A stretch of DNA of 64,000 nucleotides from Acidobacteriota bacterium (lineage in GTDB: Bacteria; Acidobacteriota; Thermoanaerobaculia; Multivoradales; JBCCEF01): contig JBCCHV010000033.1 of the NCBI GenBank assembly GCA_039028635.1, positions 1-64,000 of the forward strand, written 5' to 3'. Of the stretch, positions 6,763 to 16,712 are shown one piece after another. The position numbers and the translations under genes are program-made. Under the pieces are notes generated by a model. It was not told the DNA's origin, ran no database searches, and saw nothing but the letters and a program-made list of their open reading frames with translations. Position 1 is the first letter of the stretch; the number at the start of each line of letters is the position of its first letter.

Positions 6763-9024
6763 TCAACCGACCAGCGATGATGGATCTGGCTGGGGATTGT
6801 TCTGCGGTTGAAGACCGAAGTCCCTGTGGTATTGGCTGCGGAAGAACGGCTCGCTGAGCACCGGCAGCGTGTCGTGGAGATTGCGCAGGGCGCCGGCGTT
6901 CTCGAGGCGCCGAAAGATCCTGGGGGGCACCTGGACCAGAAAGGGGGCCAGGGCTCGAAAAGCTTTGCGCGAGGGCAAGCCGTACTCAAAGGCGTTGAGC
7001 CGTTGGCGGGCGGTTTCGTCGAAGGGAATCGCCACCGCCTGCATGAATTCGGGAATCATCTGGAACTGCTGGTCGACGGTCTGGAAGTCGAGCTGGCCGC
7101 GGTGGAGGAGGATCTGCCGCGGGTCGAGATCCTCGACCATGTACAGATCACGGAAGAACTGCTCGCAGCTCGCCGGGTCGAAAGGGTCGAATCCTTCGCC
7201 GTGCTGCTGCAAGATTTTCTCGGTGATTTTGAGCCCCTTCCGGGGCGTCCCCGGAGGCGGCTGGGTCGGTGCTCGGAAGACGACGACGCGGCCAACGTCG
7301 CGGCGTCCTTCGCGGTTGGCTCGGCCAGCTGCTTGGATGATGCTGTCCAGCCCGCCGAGGGCGCGGTAGACGACGGGAAAGTCGATGTCGACGCCGGCTT
7401 CGATGAGCTGGGTCGAGACCAGACGGCAGGCCTCGCCGTTCTGGAGCGCCTTGCGCGCTTGGTCGAGGACGGTGAGGCGGTGGGCACCACACATGGCGGC
7501 GGAGAGGTGGTAAGTGCCGTCCTGTGGGAGGAGCGAGGCCAACTCGACGGCGTCCCTGCGAAGATGAGTCACCACCAGGACCTGGTCGAGCTCGGCAACC
7601 TCATCGGCGAGCGCTTCCCAGGTGATTGGAGGCGCCGCGGGGTCGGGCCACTCGATGCGGCAGCGCCGCAAACCGAGAGAGAGGCCGGTTGGATCGGGCA
7701 CGATCTCGCGCACCCCTTCGAGGCCGTGGGGCAGCGCCGGGCGGTGGCGCAGAGCGGGCGGGGTGGCGGTTGACAGGACCACCGAGCAGCCGTAGTGGTC
7801 GACAAGCTCGCGCAGCCCCTCGAGGCAGGCGAGCAGGAGCTCCGGCGGGAGCGCCTGGATCTCGTCCAGGATGATCACGCTCTGGGCGATATTGTGGAGC
7901 TTGCGGCAACGGGACGGTCGGCTAGCGAAGAGAGATTCGAAGAATTGAACGTTGGTCGTCAGCACGACCGGGGCGTCCCAGTTCTCGCAGGCCAGGAGCC
8001 GGCGGCGCTCCGCCTTCTGGGCATCCTCATCATGCTCTTCGGCCGGCTCGACCGCCGAGTGGTGTTCGATGACCTGATCTTCGCCGAGGGCTTGGCGATA
8101 GGCACGGGCGTTTTGATCGAGGATGGTGGTGAAGGGAATGGCAACGATCACTCGTCGCAGGCCGTGCTTCGCGGCGTGCCGAAGAGCGAAGGACATTCCC
8201 GAGAGAGTCTTGCCGCCGCCGGTTGGCACGGTGAGGGAGAAGATTCCGAGTGGTTCCTTGGCGCGCTCGCGGCAGGCGGTGAGGATGGCGGCACGTTGCT
8301 GGTTGACGCGGGTTGCATCGGCCCTGGTGGTGAGCTCGTCGATAGCTTCGTCTAGTCGGCCACCTAGGGCGGGAATGGGCTCGTAGGCGCCGCGCTCCGG
8401 CTGGCCACGGCCCTCCGCCTGGACGTAAAAAGCCTCCGTGTCGAGAAAGTCGGCATCTACGAGCGCAGAGAAGACAAAGCGAATCCACATCTCGAAGGAG
8501 CGGAGGAGCGGCTTGGTGCCTTCAGCTCGTGGCTGCAGGGTGCCATCGAATAGGGCGGTGAAGCGCTCCGGCAGGGGCGGTAGGGGATGATCTTTGAGCC
8601 AGCGAGGAATCGTGCGCTCGGCTTCGCTCAGCAGCGACTGGCGGGTGCGCTCGCGCTCTGTCCACGCGGTTCGACCGTCTCCCGGATTCCTGAGGTTGGG
8701 AAGTCCGCCGTGATGGCCCGCGATCGACAGACTCAAAGCGAAGGCTTGGCGCTCTCCGCGCTTCGCCGCCAACATTGCTCCCACCGTCGAGTGGTCCGAA
8801 GACGGCGCCTCGCCGCGCAGGTACTGCTGGAAGGCCGGCCGGTACTTGCCGACGTCGTGCCACAAGCCGGCGAGGTAGGCCCAATCTTCGGCGCCGAAGG
8901 CCCTTCCGCGCTCGGCGGCGAGAGTGGCGACGCCCTTCAGGTGCTGCTCGAGATCCTGCCAGTCGTCGGTGGGGCGATCTGGCAGGGAGTGGGCGAAGAA
9001 AGTCTTCGGCGTTCGAGGTTCCAT
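6763..9024 (-). CDS. cas3: CRISPR nuclease-helicase Cas3 (HD + SF2 helicase)
   Basis: A 753-aa protein. The N-terminal HD nuclease has H12 and the H56-D57 pair (LWHDVGKYRP), plus AGHHGGLP. The superfamily 2 helicase follows, with Walker A TVPTGGGKTLSG, a DExx box reading DEIQALPPE, motif III STATP and motif VI AAGRANREGRR. Cas3 is recruited by target-bound Cascade and degrades the invading DNA. It is the first gene of the cas operon. No frame damage is visible, so interference should be functional. Confidence 0.97.
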   Translation of the reverse strand: MEPRTPKTFFAHSLPDRPTDDWQDLEQHLKGVATLAAERGRAFGAEDWAYLAGLWHDVGKYRPAFQQYLRGEAPSSDHSTVGAMLAAKRGERQAFALSLSIAGHHGGLPNLRNPGDGRTAWTERERTRQSLLSEAERTIPRWLKDHPLPPLPERFTALFDGTLQPRAEGTKPLLRSFEMWIRFVFSALVDADFLDTEAFYVQAEGRGQPERGAYEPIPALGGRLDEAIDELTTRADATRVNQQRAAILTACRERAKEPLGIFSLTVPTGGGKTLSGMSFALRHAAKHGLRRVIVAIPFTTILDQNARAYRQALGEDQVIEHHSAVEPAEEHDEDAQKAERRRLLACENWDAPVVLTTNVQFFESLFASRPSRCRKLHNIAQSVIILDEIQALPPELLLACLEGLRELVDHYGCSVVLSTATPPALRHRPALPHGLEGVREIVPDPTGLSLGLRRCRIEWPDPAAPPITWEALADEVAELDQVLVVTHLRRDAVELASLLPQDGTYHLSAAMCGAHRLTVLDQARKALQNGEACRLVSTQLIEAGVDIDFPVVYRALGGLDSIIQAAGRANREGRRDVGRVVVFRAPTQPPPGTPRKGLKITEKILQQHGEGFDPFDPASCEQFFRDLYMVEDLDPRQILLHRGQLDFQTVDQQFQMIPEFMQAVAIPFDETARQRLNAFEYGLPSRKAFRALAPFLVQVPPRIFRRLENAGALRNLHDTLPVLSEPFFRSQYHRDFGLQPQNNPQPDPSSLVG

Positions 9025-9160
9025 CGCCCTCCGGATGATTCGATAATTCTCAGATGCTAGAGGGTTCCGGTTTTATCACGAGATATCGAATTGCCGAAGA
9101 TTCTGTCGCCTCGAACTTGTCCCGTCGACGTCGCCAAACTCGAGTCCCCTTCCGCCCTCC
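9025..9160 (-). promoter_or_regulatory. Upstream region of the cas operon
   Basis: A 136-bp gap between the moaA stop and the cas3 start. It is more A/T-rich than its surroundings (9045-9105), as expected for the cas promoter. A weak pair TTCGGC / GATAAA with a 15-bp spacer can be drawn on the minus strand, but the spacing is poor. GGAGGG precedes the cas3 ATG at close range. It contains no N-terminal dapD sequence, which matters for the truncated dapD on the other flank. Confidence 0.35.
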
Positions 9161-10180
9161 TCAGCCGCCGATGTAGGACATTTCGATGCGTTCCCGCGGA
9201 GCGGTGGCTTCGGAGCGTTGTTCGGAGTAGCGGTCGGTGCGGCGGGTCCAGAGGGCGCGCAGGAAGTTGGCGATGTGGTCGTCGCTGGAGCCGTCCCGCA
9301 GCAGGCGCCGGAGGTCGGTGCCTTTGGTGGCGAAGAGGCAGGTGAAGAGCTTGCCTTCGGCGGAGAGGCGGGCGCGGGTGCAGGCGCCGCAGAAGGGTTC
9401 GGTGACGGAGGTGATGACGCCGATCTCACCGCCGCCGTCGCGGTAGCGCCAGCGCCTCGCGACTTCACCGCGGTAGGAGGGTGAGACCGCTTCGAGGGGC
9501 AGCTCGGCGGAGATGCGCTCGACGATCTCGCGGCCCGGCACGACTTCGTCGAGGCGCCAGCCGTTGGTGTTGCCGACGTCCATGAATTCGATGAAGCGCA
9601 GGATGTGCCCGGAGCCGTGGAAGTGGCGCGCCAGCGGCAGGATGGCGTCGGCGTTGACGCTTTTCTGGATGACGGCGTTGATTTTGACCGGGGTGAGGCC
9701 GGCGTCGGCCGCGGCGTCGATGCCGGTGAGCACCCGGGCGACCGGGAAGCCGACGTCGTTGACCGCCTGGAACTGGGCTTCGTCGAGGGCGTCGAGGCTG
9801 ACCGTGACGCGGTCGAGGCCGGCTTGCGCCAAGCTCGGCGCCCAGCGCTCGAGGAGCGCCCCGTTGGTGGTGAGGGTGATCTCGAGATCGTCGATGGTGG
9901 CGAGCTGGCGGATGAGCTGGTCGAGGTCGCGGCGCAGTAGGGGCTCGCCGCCGGTGAGGCGAACTTTGCGCACCCCGAGGCGATGGAAGATCCGCACCAA
10001 TCGCACGATCTCCTCGTAGTCGAGGATCGCCGTGCGGGGCAGGAAGGGAAAGTCCTTGCCGAAAATCTCCTTCGGCATGCAGTAGCTGCAGCGGAAGTTG
10101 CAGCGGTCGGTCACCGAGATGCGCAGGTCTCGGGGAGCACGGCCGAAGCGGTCCCGGGGGCTCTCCACAGCGAAGGTCAT
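9161..10180 (-). CDS. moaA: GTP 3',8-cyclase MoaA (molybdenum cofactor biosynthesis)
   Basis: A 339-aa radical-SAM enzyme that starts molybdopterin synthesis from GTP. The SAM [4Fe-4S] cluster cysteines are C27, C31 and C34 (CNFRCSYC). The second, substrate-binding cluster is C264, C267 and C281 ([19 protein letters not shown]). The C-terminus ends in YIGG, the di-glycine tail characteristic of MoaA. The ATG overlaps the kinase stop by 4 nt, so moaA is translated as the third gene of the sigma-kinase operon. No other Mo-cofactor gene lies in the window. Confidence 0.95.
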   Translation of the reverse strand: MTFAVESPRDRFGRAPRDLRISVTDRCNFRCSYCMPKEIFGKDFPFLPRTAILDYEEIVRLVRIFHRLGVRKVRLTGGEPLLRRDLDQLIRQLATIDDLEITLTTNGALLERWAPSLAQAGLDRVTVSLDALDEAQFQAVNDVGFPVARVLTGIDAAADAGLTPVKINAVIQKSVNADAILPLARHFHGSGHILRFIEFMDVGNTNGWRLDEVVPGREIVERISAELPLEAVSPSYRGEVARRWRYRDGGGEIGVITSVTEPFCGACTRARLSAEGKLFTCLFATKGTDLRRLLRDGSSDDHIANFLRALWTRRTDRYSEQRSEATAPRERIEMSYIGG

Positions 10181-12747
10181 GGGGAGATGCTAGCAGTCGT
10201 GGGAGTCGCGGCGCCGGCGGAGGGCAAGGTGGCGAGGCGGGCGCGCGCCTCGCGGACCCGCGGCGCTTCGGGGCCGAGTCGGTGCTCCAGGTTTTGAATC
10301 GCCGTCGACAGCCACTGTCGGGCTTGCTCGGTTTCGCCGAGCTCGGCGAGCACCCGGCCGAGATCGTGCTGCATCTCGGCGACGAAGGTCACCTCTTCGG
10401 GCAGGGCACCGGCGGCGAGGCGGAGCCCGGCTTCGAGTCGCTGCCGGGCGGTGGCGAAGTCGCCCCGCTTGGCGGCGACCACCGCCAGTTGGCGCAGCGG
10501 CAGGGCTTGGCTGTGGTGGTCCGGATGGGTGGTGCGCAGGCGTCGCAGGCTGCGGTCGAGAAGTTCCTCGGCGCGGTCGAGGTTGTCGAGGGCGAGCTCG
10601 ATTTGACCCAGGCCGAGAAGGCAGGCGGCGGTGTCGCGATGCTGCGGCCCGCGGGCGACGGTGAGAATCGAGCAGCCTTGCTCGAGGGTTTCCCGGGAAG
10701 TCGTCAGGTCGCCTTCGGCATGCAGCCATCGTGAGTACTCGAGGAGCGTTTCGCCAAGCAAAGGGCTGTGCTCGCCGTAGGCCTCGCGGCGTAGCTTTAG
10801 AGCCTGTTGCAGGCTTTCGCCGGCTTCTCGTCGCGCGCCGCGATCTTCCTGGACGCGGGCGAGGAAGATGAGGGTCTGGGCGAGGGCGGGATGGTCGCCG
10901 CCGAGGGCTTGCTGCTGTGCGGCGAGGGCTTGCCGGTGGAATGGCTCGGCGGCCGGTGCTCCGTCTCGCAGGGAGGCGACCAGGCCGAGCCGATTGAGGG
11001 TGAGGGCCCGGAGCTCGGCTGCCTGCGAATCTCGAGCCAGTAGGTTCAGGGCCCGCTCCAGGGGCAGGGTGGCGGCCTCGAGGTTGCCGGCATAGAGGTG
11101 GGTGACACCCAGTCCGCTGAGGTTCCGGGCGCGCTCGCGCGGCGCCAGTCGTGGGTCGGCGAGAGCGTTGCGATAGAGCTCCTCGGCGCGCCGGTAGTCG
11201 CCGCGCTCGGCGAGTGCCGAGGCCAACCAACCGTCGGTCTGCGGCTCGCGGGGCGAAGCGGTTTCGCGGTAGAGGTCGCGGGCTTCGGTGAGCAGGTCCG
11301 CGGCCAGATCGGGCCGGCCGAGGCGCAGCTGCAGTCGACCGACGGTTGCGAGGAGGTCGGCTCGCTGCAGGGGGTGATCGCGTAGCCGTTGGCGGATCTG
11401 ACGGGTGGCGAAGGCCAGGGTCTCGGGTCCTCCACCACCGGTGCGCGATGGGTCCGTGTTCTCGAGGATGTCGACCAAGAAGGAGACAGTCTCGTTGGCG
11501 CGGCGCGACTCGACCAGGGCACGGTCGCGCTGGCGCGCGATCTCCGTCGCCTGCATGGTGCTTTGACAGAGGGACGCGATAGCGGTGAGCAGAAGCAGGG
11601 CGGCGGCGGCGGTGCGCAGCCGGTGACGCCGGATGTAGAGGCCGACGCGGTAGGCCAGGCGGGCCGGGCGGGCTGACACCGGGCGTCCGGCGAGAAAGGC
11701 CCGCAGGTCGGCGGCGAGGTGCTCGGTCGTGGGGTAGCGCCGTTGGGGATCGGCTGCGATGGCGCGCGTCACGATGGCGTCGAGGTCGCGGCTCGATCGA
11801 CGGGGACCCGCGGCGGTCGCTTCGGCGGCGAGTCTGCTCGGTGCCGGCGGCTCGGCGGCGAAGGCGCGGTCGAGGCCGGCCGGGTCGAAGGCGGTGATGC
11901 GGCGCGGCAGCTCGCCGGTGATCAGGCGATAGAGGAGAACGCCGAGGGAGTAGAGATCGCTCGCCGTCGAGACCGGCTCCCCCTGGAGCTGCTCGGGGCT
12001 GGCGTAGGAGGGCGTCAAGGGGCGCTGGCCCAGCTGGGTCGGTGGCTCGGTGGTGTCGGCGGTGAGAGCCTTGGCGATGCCGAAATCGAGCAGCTTGGGC
12101 TCACCCCGGTGGGTGACCAGTATGTTGGCCGGCTTGAGGTCGCGATGGACGACCAGGGCCCGATGGGCGAAGCCGACGGCATCGCAAACCTCGAGGAACA
12201 GGGCGAGCCGTTGCTCGAGGGAGAGCTGGTGGCGTTGGCTGTAGTCGTCGATCGGCAAGCCATCGACGAACTCCATGGCGAAGTAGGGCACCCCCTGCCA
12301 GGTTCCGCCGTCGTAAAGACGGGCGATGTGAGGGTGCTCGAGGCGGGCCAGGATCTGCCGTTCGCGACGCACCCGCCAGCGCAGCTCGTCGTCCCAGGCC
12401 GCGCGATAGGCGACCTTGATGGCCACTGGCTTGGCGAACTCGCCGTCGCTGCGTTCGGCGAGGTAGACGGCGCCCATTCCACCCTCCCCGAGCTTGCGGA
12501 CCAGGCGGTACCGCCCCAGGGTCTTGCCTTCCCAGGTGGACTCCGCGGGCGAGGGCGGGCTCTCGATCGCTGGATCTTCGAGGAAGCCGTCCGACGACGC
12601 TTCGGCCGCCAGCAGGGCGCGCGCCTCGGCGAGCAGCTCGGGATCGTCCCTCAGGGCTCGGCGCAGGCTGGCTTCTCGCGCCTCTCCGGTGAGCTCGAGG
12701 GCTGCCTCCGCGGCTTGTCGCAGGCGCTGGAAGCGGGTGCGGTTCAC
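10177..12747 (-). CDS. Membrane Ser/Thr protein kinase with C-terminal TPR domain
   Basis: An 856-aa Hanks-type kinase. Residues 78-350 form the kinase domain: glycine loop GEGGMG (87-92), ATP lysine K111, HRDLKPAN (201-208) and DFG (221-223), so it should be active. A transmembrane helix spans about 379-395. From about 400 to 840 there are tetratricopeptide repeats. Such proteins are common in Acidobacteriota and Planctomycetes, next to ECF sigma factors. The start overlaps the sigma gene by 4 nt. Its substrates cannot be read from the sequence; phosphorylation of the co-encoded sigma factor is a reasonable inference only. Confidence 0.93.
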   Translation of the reverse strand: MNRTRFQRLRQAAEAALELTGEAREASLRRALRDDPELLAEARALLAAEASSDGFLEDPAIESPPSPAESTWEGKTLGRYRLVRKLGEGGMGAVYLAERSDGEFAKPVAIKVAYRAAWDDELRWRVRRERQILARLEHPHIARLYDGGTWQGVPYFAMEFVDGLPIDDYSQRHQLSLEQRLALFLEVCDAVGFAHRALVVHRDLKPANILVTHRGEPKLLDFGIAKALTADTTEPPTQLGQRPLTPSYASPEQLQGEPVSTASDLYSLGVLLYRLITGELPRRITAFDPAGLDRAFAAEPPAPSRLAAEATAAGPRRSSRDLDAIVTRAIAADPQRRYPTTEHLAADLRAFLAGRPVSARPARLAYRVGLYIRRHRLRTAAAALLLLTAIASLCQSTMQATEIARQRDRALVESRRANETVSFLVDILENTDPSRTGGGGPETLAFATRQIRQRLRDHPLQRADLLATVGRLQLRLGRPDLAADLLTEARDLYRETASPREPQTDGWLASALAERGDYRRAEELYRNALADPRLAPRERARNLSGLGVTHLYAGNLEAATLPLERALNLLARDSQAAELRALTLNRLGLVASLRDGAPAAEPFHRQALAAQQQALGGDHPALAQTLIFLARVQEDRGARREAGESLQQALKLRREAYGEHSPLLGETLLEYSRWLHAEGDLTTSRETLEQGCSILTVARGPQHRDTAACLLGLGQIELALDNLDRAEELLDRSLRRLRTTHPDHHSQALPLRQLAVVAAKRGDFATARQRLEAGLRLAAGALPEEVTFVAEMQHDLGRVLAELGETEQARQWLSTAIQNLEHRLGPEAPRVREARARLATLPSAGAATPTTASISP

Positions 12748-13352
12748 GGCTCGGGAACTGCGCCGCCGAGGTCGCGAAAGAGGAATCCGCGGGCGAGTCG
12801 CCAGCGTCGCTGAACGGTGGCCGTCGAAAGTCCCAAGACGGTGGCGATTTCACGGCCGGACATACCGGCGAAGAAGCGGTACTCGACCACCTGGGCGAGC
12901 TCCGGATCGAGCCCCTGCAGCCGCTCGAGGGCGGCGTCGAGGGCGATCAGGTCGTCCGATCGACGGCCGGCGGGATCGGGAACTCGCTCGGCGAGCTCGT
13001 CGAGGGGCTCCGGTCTCAGCCCGTCGCCGCGCCGCTGAGCTCCGGCGCGCCGGGCATGCTCCACCAACAAGCGCCGCACGGTGCGGGCCGCAGCGGCGAA
13101 GAAGTGGGCCCGGTTCTCCCAGGATGCTCCCGGCGAGCCGACCAAGCGCAAGAAGGCCTGGTGGATCAGCTCGGTGGCTTGCAGGGTGTGGTGGGCGCGT
13201 TCGTGGGCCAAGGTGCCGGCCGCGATCTTGCGCAGTTCCGAGTAGATCATCGGCAGCAAGTGCTCGCCGGCCTCCCGGTCACCAGCGGACCAGGCTTGCA
13301 GCAGGCGGGTCACTTCGCCGCGGGGTTCGGGGCTCTGCTGAATCGCTTCCAT
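12744..13352 (-). CDS. ECF-type RNA polymerase sigma factor (SigX6-like subfamily)
   Basis: A 202-aa sigma factor. Region 2 holds MIYSELRKIAAGTLAHERAH and LQATELIHQAFLRL; region 4 holds YRFFAGMSGREIATVLGLS followed by the helix-turn-helix TATVQRRWRLAR. This arrangement is that of the ECF subfamily usually paired with Ser/Thr kinases rather than with anti-sigma factors. AGAGGAGAT lies 6 nt upstream of the ATG. It leads the operon with the kinase and moaA. Confidence 0.92.
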   Translation of the reverse strand: MEAIQQSPEPRGEVTRLLQAWSAGDREAGEHLLPMIYSELRKIAAGTLAHERAHHTLQATELIHQAFLRLVGSPGASWENRAHFFAAAARTVRRLLVEHARRAGAQRRGDGLRPEPLDELAERVPDPAGRRSDDLIALDAALERLQGLDPELAQVVEYRFFAGMSGREIATVLGLSTATVQRRWRLARGFLFRDLGGAVPEP

Positions 13353-13661
13353 GGCTGATCTCCTCTACGCAAGCGGACTGGGCACGGTTGGGCTGCGCGG
13401 GCAATTGATCAAGCTAGGCGCCTTTGTGCGCATGACTGGCAGTCCTCCTCTCCCGGATTTCGGTCGCGGTCTCTCGCGGCCGGGTCCGGGGGTGCTTCTC
13501 GACGATTGACCCGCGCCGGTGTTGGCCGGCGCGAGAAGGGAGACTCCTTGAAGACTAACCTCTCGCGACGGGAGATGGCTGTACCGGATCGCAGTGGCCT
13601 GGTCCGGTTCGATGGCGAAATCCACCGGCATCCCACCAGTCTCGCCGGCAGAGCTTGGACG
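13353..13661. other. Divergent intergenic region between the ECF sigma and retropepsin-PDZ genes
   Basis: A 309-bp region holding the promoters of two divergent operons. A perfect 8-bp hairpin, CGCGCCGG (13512-13519) and CCGGCGCG (13526-13533), lies on the plus-strand side and could structure the 5' leader of the plus-strand operon. The reading frame of the downstream gene stays open from 13506 with other possible starts (for example ATG 13575), so part of this region could be coding. No convincing promoter hexamers were found. Confidence 0.4.
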
Positions 13662-14891
13662 ATGAAGCGATGGGCGCGTGGACTCGTGCTCGTCGCCGTG
13701 ATGGCCTGCGGCGGGCTTGCGCCGGAGCTGGTGGCACAGGACTTGAGCTCGGCGCGAGTGGAGTTCGCGGCCGCCGCGGAGAGCGTTGAGCTGCCGTTCG
13801 AGCTCTACCACGGGTTGCCGGTCGTCGACGTGCAGTTGGTGGGCCGGGAAGAGCCGCTGCGGTTGATCCTGGATTCGGGGGCGGCGGTGATGGTGCTCAC
13901 CGATGGCGCGCTGGTCGACGAGCTCGGCTGGCCGGTGCTGGCCCAGGCCAACGTGCAGGGTCATGGCGACGGCCAGGCGCAGACGGCTCCGCTGGTCGGC
14001 GGGGTGGCGCTGCGCCTGGGGGAGGTCCTCGTCTCCGAGGCCTTTGCGGTCGTCGGCGTGCTCGGCGACGTCATTCCGGGGGTCGACGGTGTGCTCGGGC
14101 GGGCGGTTTTCACGGACCTGGTGGTCGACATCGATTGGGCCGGGCAGCGCCTCGTCCTGCACCCCGCCGAGAGCTTTGCTTACCCCGGTCACGGCACGAT
14201 CCTGCCGATCACCGTCGATTCCGAACGGGGCGCCTATGCGGTGCCGGCCTGTGCTGTGGTCGACGGCGGAGCCGAGAGCTGCTTCGAGCTCGTTCTCGAT
14301 ACTGGGGCGCGGCAGGCGGTGGGTTTTCGTGAGAGCGCTCGTGGCCGGCCGGCGCGGCCGGCCACGGGGCTCGACGACATCATCGTCGGCTGGGGCAGCC
14401 AGGGACCGGCTCGGGGATTCGTCGGTCGCCTCGAAGAGTTGCGTTTCGAGGACATCGCCCTCGAGCGGGCGGTCGCCGGCTTCGTCGCGTCGGACACTTC
14501 GTCCTTCGCCGATGGCTGGTTGGGAGTGCCCGTTCTGCAGCGCTTCCGCACCATTTTCGATCTCCCGAATCGGCGATTGATCCTGGAACCCAACGAGCGC
14601 TTGCGGGAGCCCTTCGAGTTCGACACCACGGGCCTGCAGGTGGCGCCTCCGGGACCCGGCGCGCAGCACCTCGAGGTGGCGCACGTGATTCCAGGCTCGG
14701 CCGCGGCCAGGGCCGGTGTGGAGGTCGGCGACCGAATTGTGGCGATCGACGACCAGGCGGTTGCCGACCTCGACCTCGGTGCCTTGCGGGCGGGGCCGCT
14801 GGTGCCGCGCAGCGGGGTCGAGATCCGGTTGCGTTTGCTGCGTCGGGGCGAAGAGATCGAGCGCTCCTTGCAGACCGAGAGGTTGATCTGA
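13662..14891 (+). CDS. Secreted double retropepsin-like aspartyl protease with PDZ domain
   Basis: A 409-aa protein if the ATG at 13662 is used. That start gives a clean signal peptide (MKRWARGLVLVAVMACGGLA ... VAQ), which is why I prefer it to in-frame starts upstream. Two retropepsin-like halves follow, each with a catalytic-type motif: LILDSGA (D71) and LVLDTGA (D213). Residues about 325-400 form a PDZ domain (HVIPGSAAARAGVEVGDRIV). The family contains periplasmic or secreted proteases and non-enzymatic relatives. One nucleotide separates it from the next gene, so the three genes to 16700 form an operon. Confidence 0.85.
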   Translation: MKRWARGLVLVAVMACGGLAPELVAQDLSSARVEFAAAAESVELPFELYHGLPVVDVQLVGREEPLRLILDSGAAVMVLTDGALVDELGWPVLAQANVQGHGDGQAQTAPLVGGVALRLGEVLVSEAFAVVGVLGDVIPGVDGVLGRAVFTDLVVDIDWAGQRLVLHPAESFAYPGHGTILPITVDSERGAYAVPACAVVDGGAESCFELVLDTGARQAVGFRESARGRPARPATGLDDIIVGWGSQGPARGFVGRLEELRFEDIALERAVAGFVASDTSSFADGWLGVPVLQRFRTIFDLPNRRLILEPNERLREPFEFDTTGLQVAPPGPGAQHLEVAHVIPGSAAARAGVEVGDRIVAIDDQAVADLDLGALRAGPLVPRSGVEIRLRLLRRGEEIERSLQTERLI

Positions 14892-14892
14892 G

Positions 14893-15882
14893 ATGGCTCG
14901 GTGCTTGGGACTCCTGCTGTCGGCCTTGACCCTGCTGGCGGGGGCGGATCCGATCGACAACCTGGTTCACGACGAGGGTTACCAGACGGCTCCCCTCGGC
15001 AGTCTGGGCAAGGTTCTGGAGCTCGGTGAAGGCGAGCGTTCGATCATCTTGGTGTCGGGATTCGGCTTCGGTGCCGAATCCTTGCTGCCCCTGGCCGAGG
15101 AGCTGGCCGAGGACTGGCGGGTGCTCGCGGTGACGCCGGCCGGCTTCGGAGGTACGGCGGCACCGCCGATGCCGCCCGTCGGCACCAGCTACGGTGACCA
15201 GACCTGGACCGGCGGCTTGGTCACCGGCCTCCTCGACCTGATCGCCGAGCGACGGCTCCGCCGCCCGATCCTCGCCGGCCATCTCGGGCCGGCGTCGCAG
15301 GCCGTTCTGCGGCTGGCGCACCGGCATCCGGACCGGGTGGCGGGAGTGGTCTTTCTCGCCGGCGAGGTGGCGCGGCCGTTGGTGCCGGGGCAGGCCGTCG
15401 AACCTGCCGAGCGTCGCCGCGCCGTGGATGGGATGTGGGCGCCAAGCTGGTTTCGTACCGTCTCCCGTGAGACCTGGAACGACGGCATGTGGCCGGCGGA
15501 GGTCTACAGTCGGAGTGTGGTTCGCGGTCGCGAGCTCTGGCAGGAGATGGTGCGGGTGCCGATTGCGGTGATGGTGCGCTATCTCTGTGAGTTTCTGGCC
15601 GGCGACCTGACCGCCGAGCTGGCCGAGCTGCGGGTGCCCGCCCTGGCGGTGGTGCCGGGTTGGAGTGAGGGCTTTGCGGACCATCCCTCCCGGGGCAATG
15701 CCGATCTTTTCTTCGTCGATAGCTGGCGCTCGCCGCCGCTGGGGGTCGAGGTGGAGACGCTGCCCGGAAGCCACCTCTTCCTCGGCGACGATCAGCCGCG
15801 AGGACTGGTCGATCGGCTCGATCGCTTCTGGCGCTCGGTCACCCAGAGTGGCACCGGAGCAGAGTCTCGGGGGGAGCCGTGA
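14893..15882 (+). CDS. Secreted alpha/beta-hydrolase-fold protein lacking the serine nucleophile
   Basis: A 329-aa protein with an N-terminal signal-like segment (LGLLLSALTLLAGA). The fold is that of alpha/beta hydrolases: oxyanion strand IILVSGFGFGAESLLPLAEE, nucleophile-elbow position LAGHLGPASQAVLRLAHRHP, and a C-terminal His in LPGSHLFLGDD. At the elbow, where GHSxG is expected, the sequence reads GHLG, with the serine absent. It may be a non-catalytic or binding member, or a different residue may act. It overlaps the next gene by 4 nt (GTGA). Confidence 0.75.
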   Translation: MARCLGLLLSALTLLAGADPIDNLVHDEGYQTAPLGSLGKVLELGEGERSIILVSGFGFGAESLLPLAEELAEDWRVLAVTPAGFGGTAAPPMPPVGTSYGDQTWTGGLVTGLLDLIAERRLRRPILAGHLGPASQAVLRLAHRHPDRVAGVVFLAGEVARPLVPGQAVEPAERRRAVDGMWAPSWFRTVSRETWNDGMWPAEVYSRSVVRGRELWQEMVRVPIAVMVRYLCEFLAGDLTAELAELRVPALAVVPGWSEGFADHPSRGNADLFFVDSWRSPPLGVEVETLPGSHLFLGDDQPRGLVDRLDRFWRSVTQSGTGAESRGEP

Positions 15883-16700
15883 GCGGTCTGCGCAAGGGGT
15901 GCTCGTGGGTGATCTTCGTCTCTTTGGTCGTCCTGTTCGGGCTCTACGGACTGGGCCGTCTGATCGAGACGGATCGAGGCGGCGGCGAAGCGGTCGAGCT
16001 GACGGCTGCCGAGCGAGCCGAACGGGAGGCCGAGAAGGAGGCTCTGGAACGGGCCAATCGCCAGGATCTGGCGGCGGCGCGGATGGCCATGGCGACGGGA
16101 GATCTGGCGGCGGCCCGGGAGGCCGTCGGCCAGGTGCGGCAGCGAGCTCCGGCCGACAGCGCGGCGATCGCCCTGGAAGCGGAGATCCGTCGAAGCAGCG
16201 CGCAGCGCCGTGAGGTCGATGCCGCCGATCGAGAGCGCGAGCTGCTGGCCGAAGTGGAGGAGGCGAGCTTGGATCGACGCGCCAAGATCTACCGTGAGCT
16301 GGCCGAGCTAAGACCCGAGAACCGCGACTATGGCGAGCAGGCGGAGGCCTTGCGGCGGCAGGCTCGGGTCGATCGACAACGGCAGGCGGAGCGCGGCCGG
16401 GCGGAGCTCGAAATCCTCGATTGGCGGTGGTCGAGTGCCCACGGCTATGCCACCGCGAGCGGGCGGGTGCGCAACCTGACGGAGAAGCCGCTCAAGAACG
16501 TCGAAGCGGTGGTCACCTGGACGACGTCGTCGGGGCAGACGGTCACGATTCGGTCGGCCATCGTGGAGTTCAACCCGATCATGCCGGGTCAGGTGTCGCC
16601 GTTTCGGGTGATGGCGCCCCACAATCCGCAGATGGGTGGTGCCAGCCTGAGCTTCAAGCGGATGTTCGGAGGCACCTTGCGGACTCGCAAGGCGGAGTGA
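15879..16700 (+). CDS. Membrane-anchored coiled-coil protein with FxLYD-like domain
   Basis: A 273-aa protein of unknown function starting with GTG. A single transmembrane helix spans residues about 9-27. A charged, Glu/Arg/Ala-rich helical region with TPR-like periodicity runs from about 45 to 175. The C-terminal part (180-270) reads as an FxLYD-type beta domain (VRNLTEKPLKNVEAVVTW). It is the last gene of the protease / hydrolase operon and probably places its C-terminal domain outside the membrane. Confidence 0.6.
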   Translation: MSGLRKGCSWVIFVSLVVLFGLYGLGRLIETDRGGGEAVELTAAERAEREAEKEALERANRQDLAAARMAMATGDLAAAREAVGQVRQRAPADSAAIALEAEIRRSSAQRREVDAADRERELLAEVEEASLDRRAKIYRELAELRPENRDYGEQAEALRRQARVDRQRQAERGRAELEILDWRWSSAHGYATASGRVRNLTEKPLKNVEAVVTWTTSSGQTVTIRSAIVEFNPIMPGQVSPFRVMAPHNPQMGGASLSFKRMFGGTLRTRKAE

Positions 16701-16712
16701 AGTCGGCCGCGC

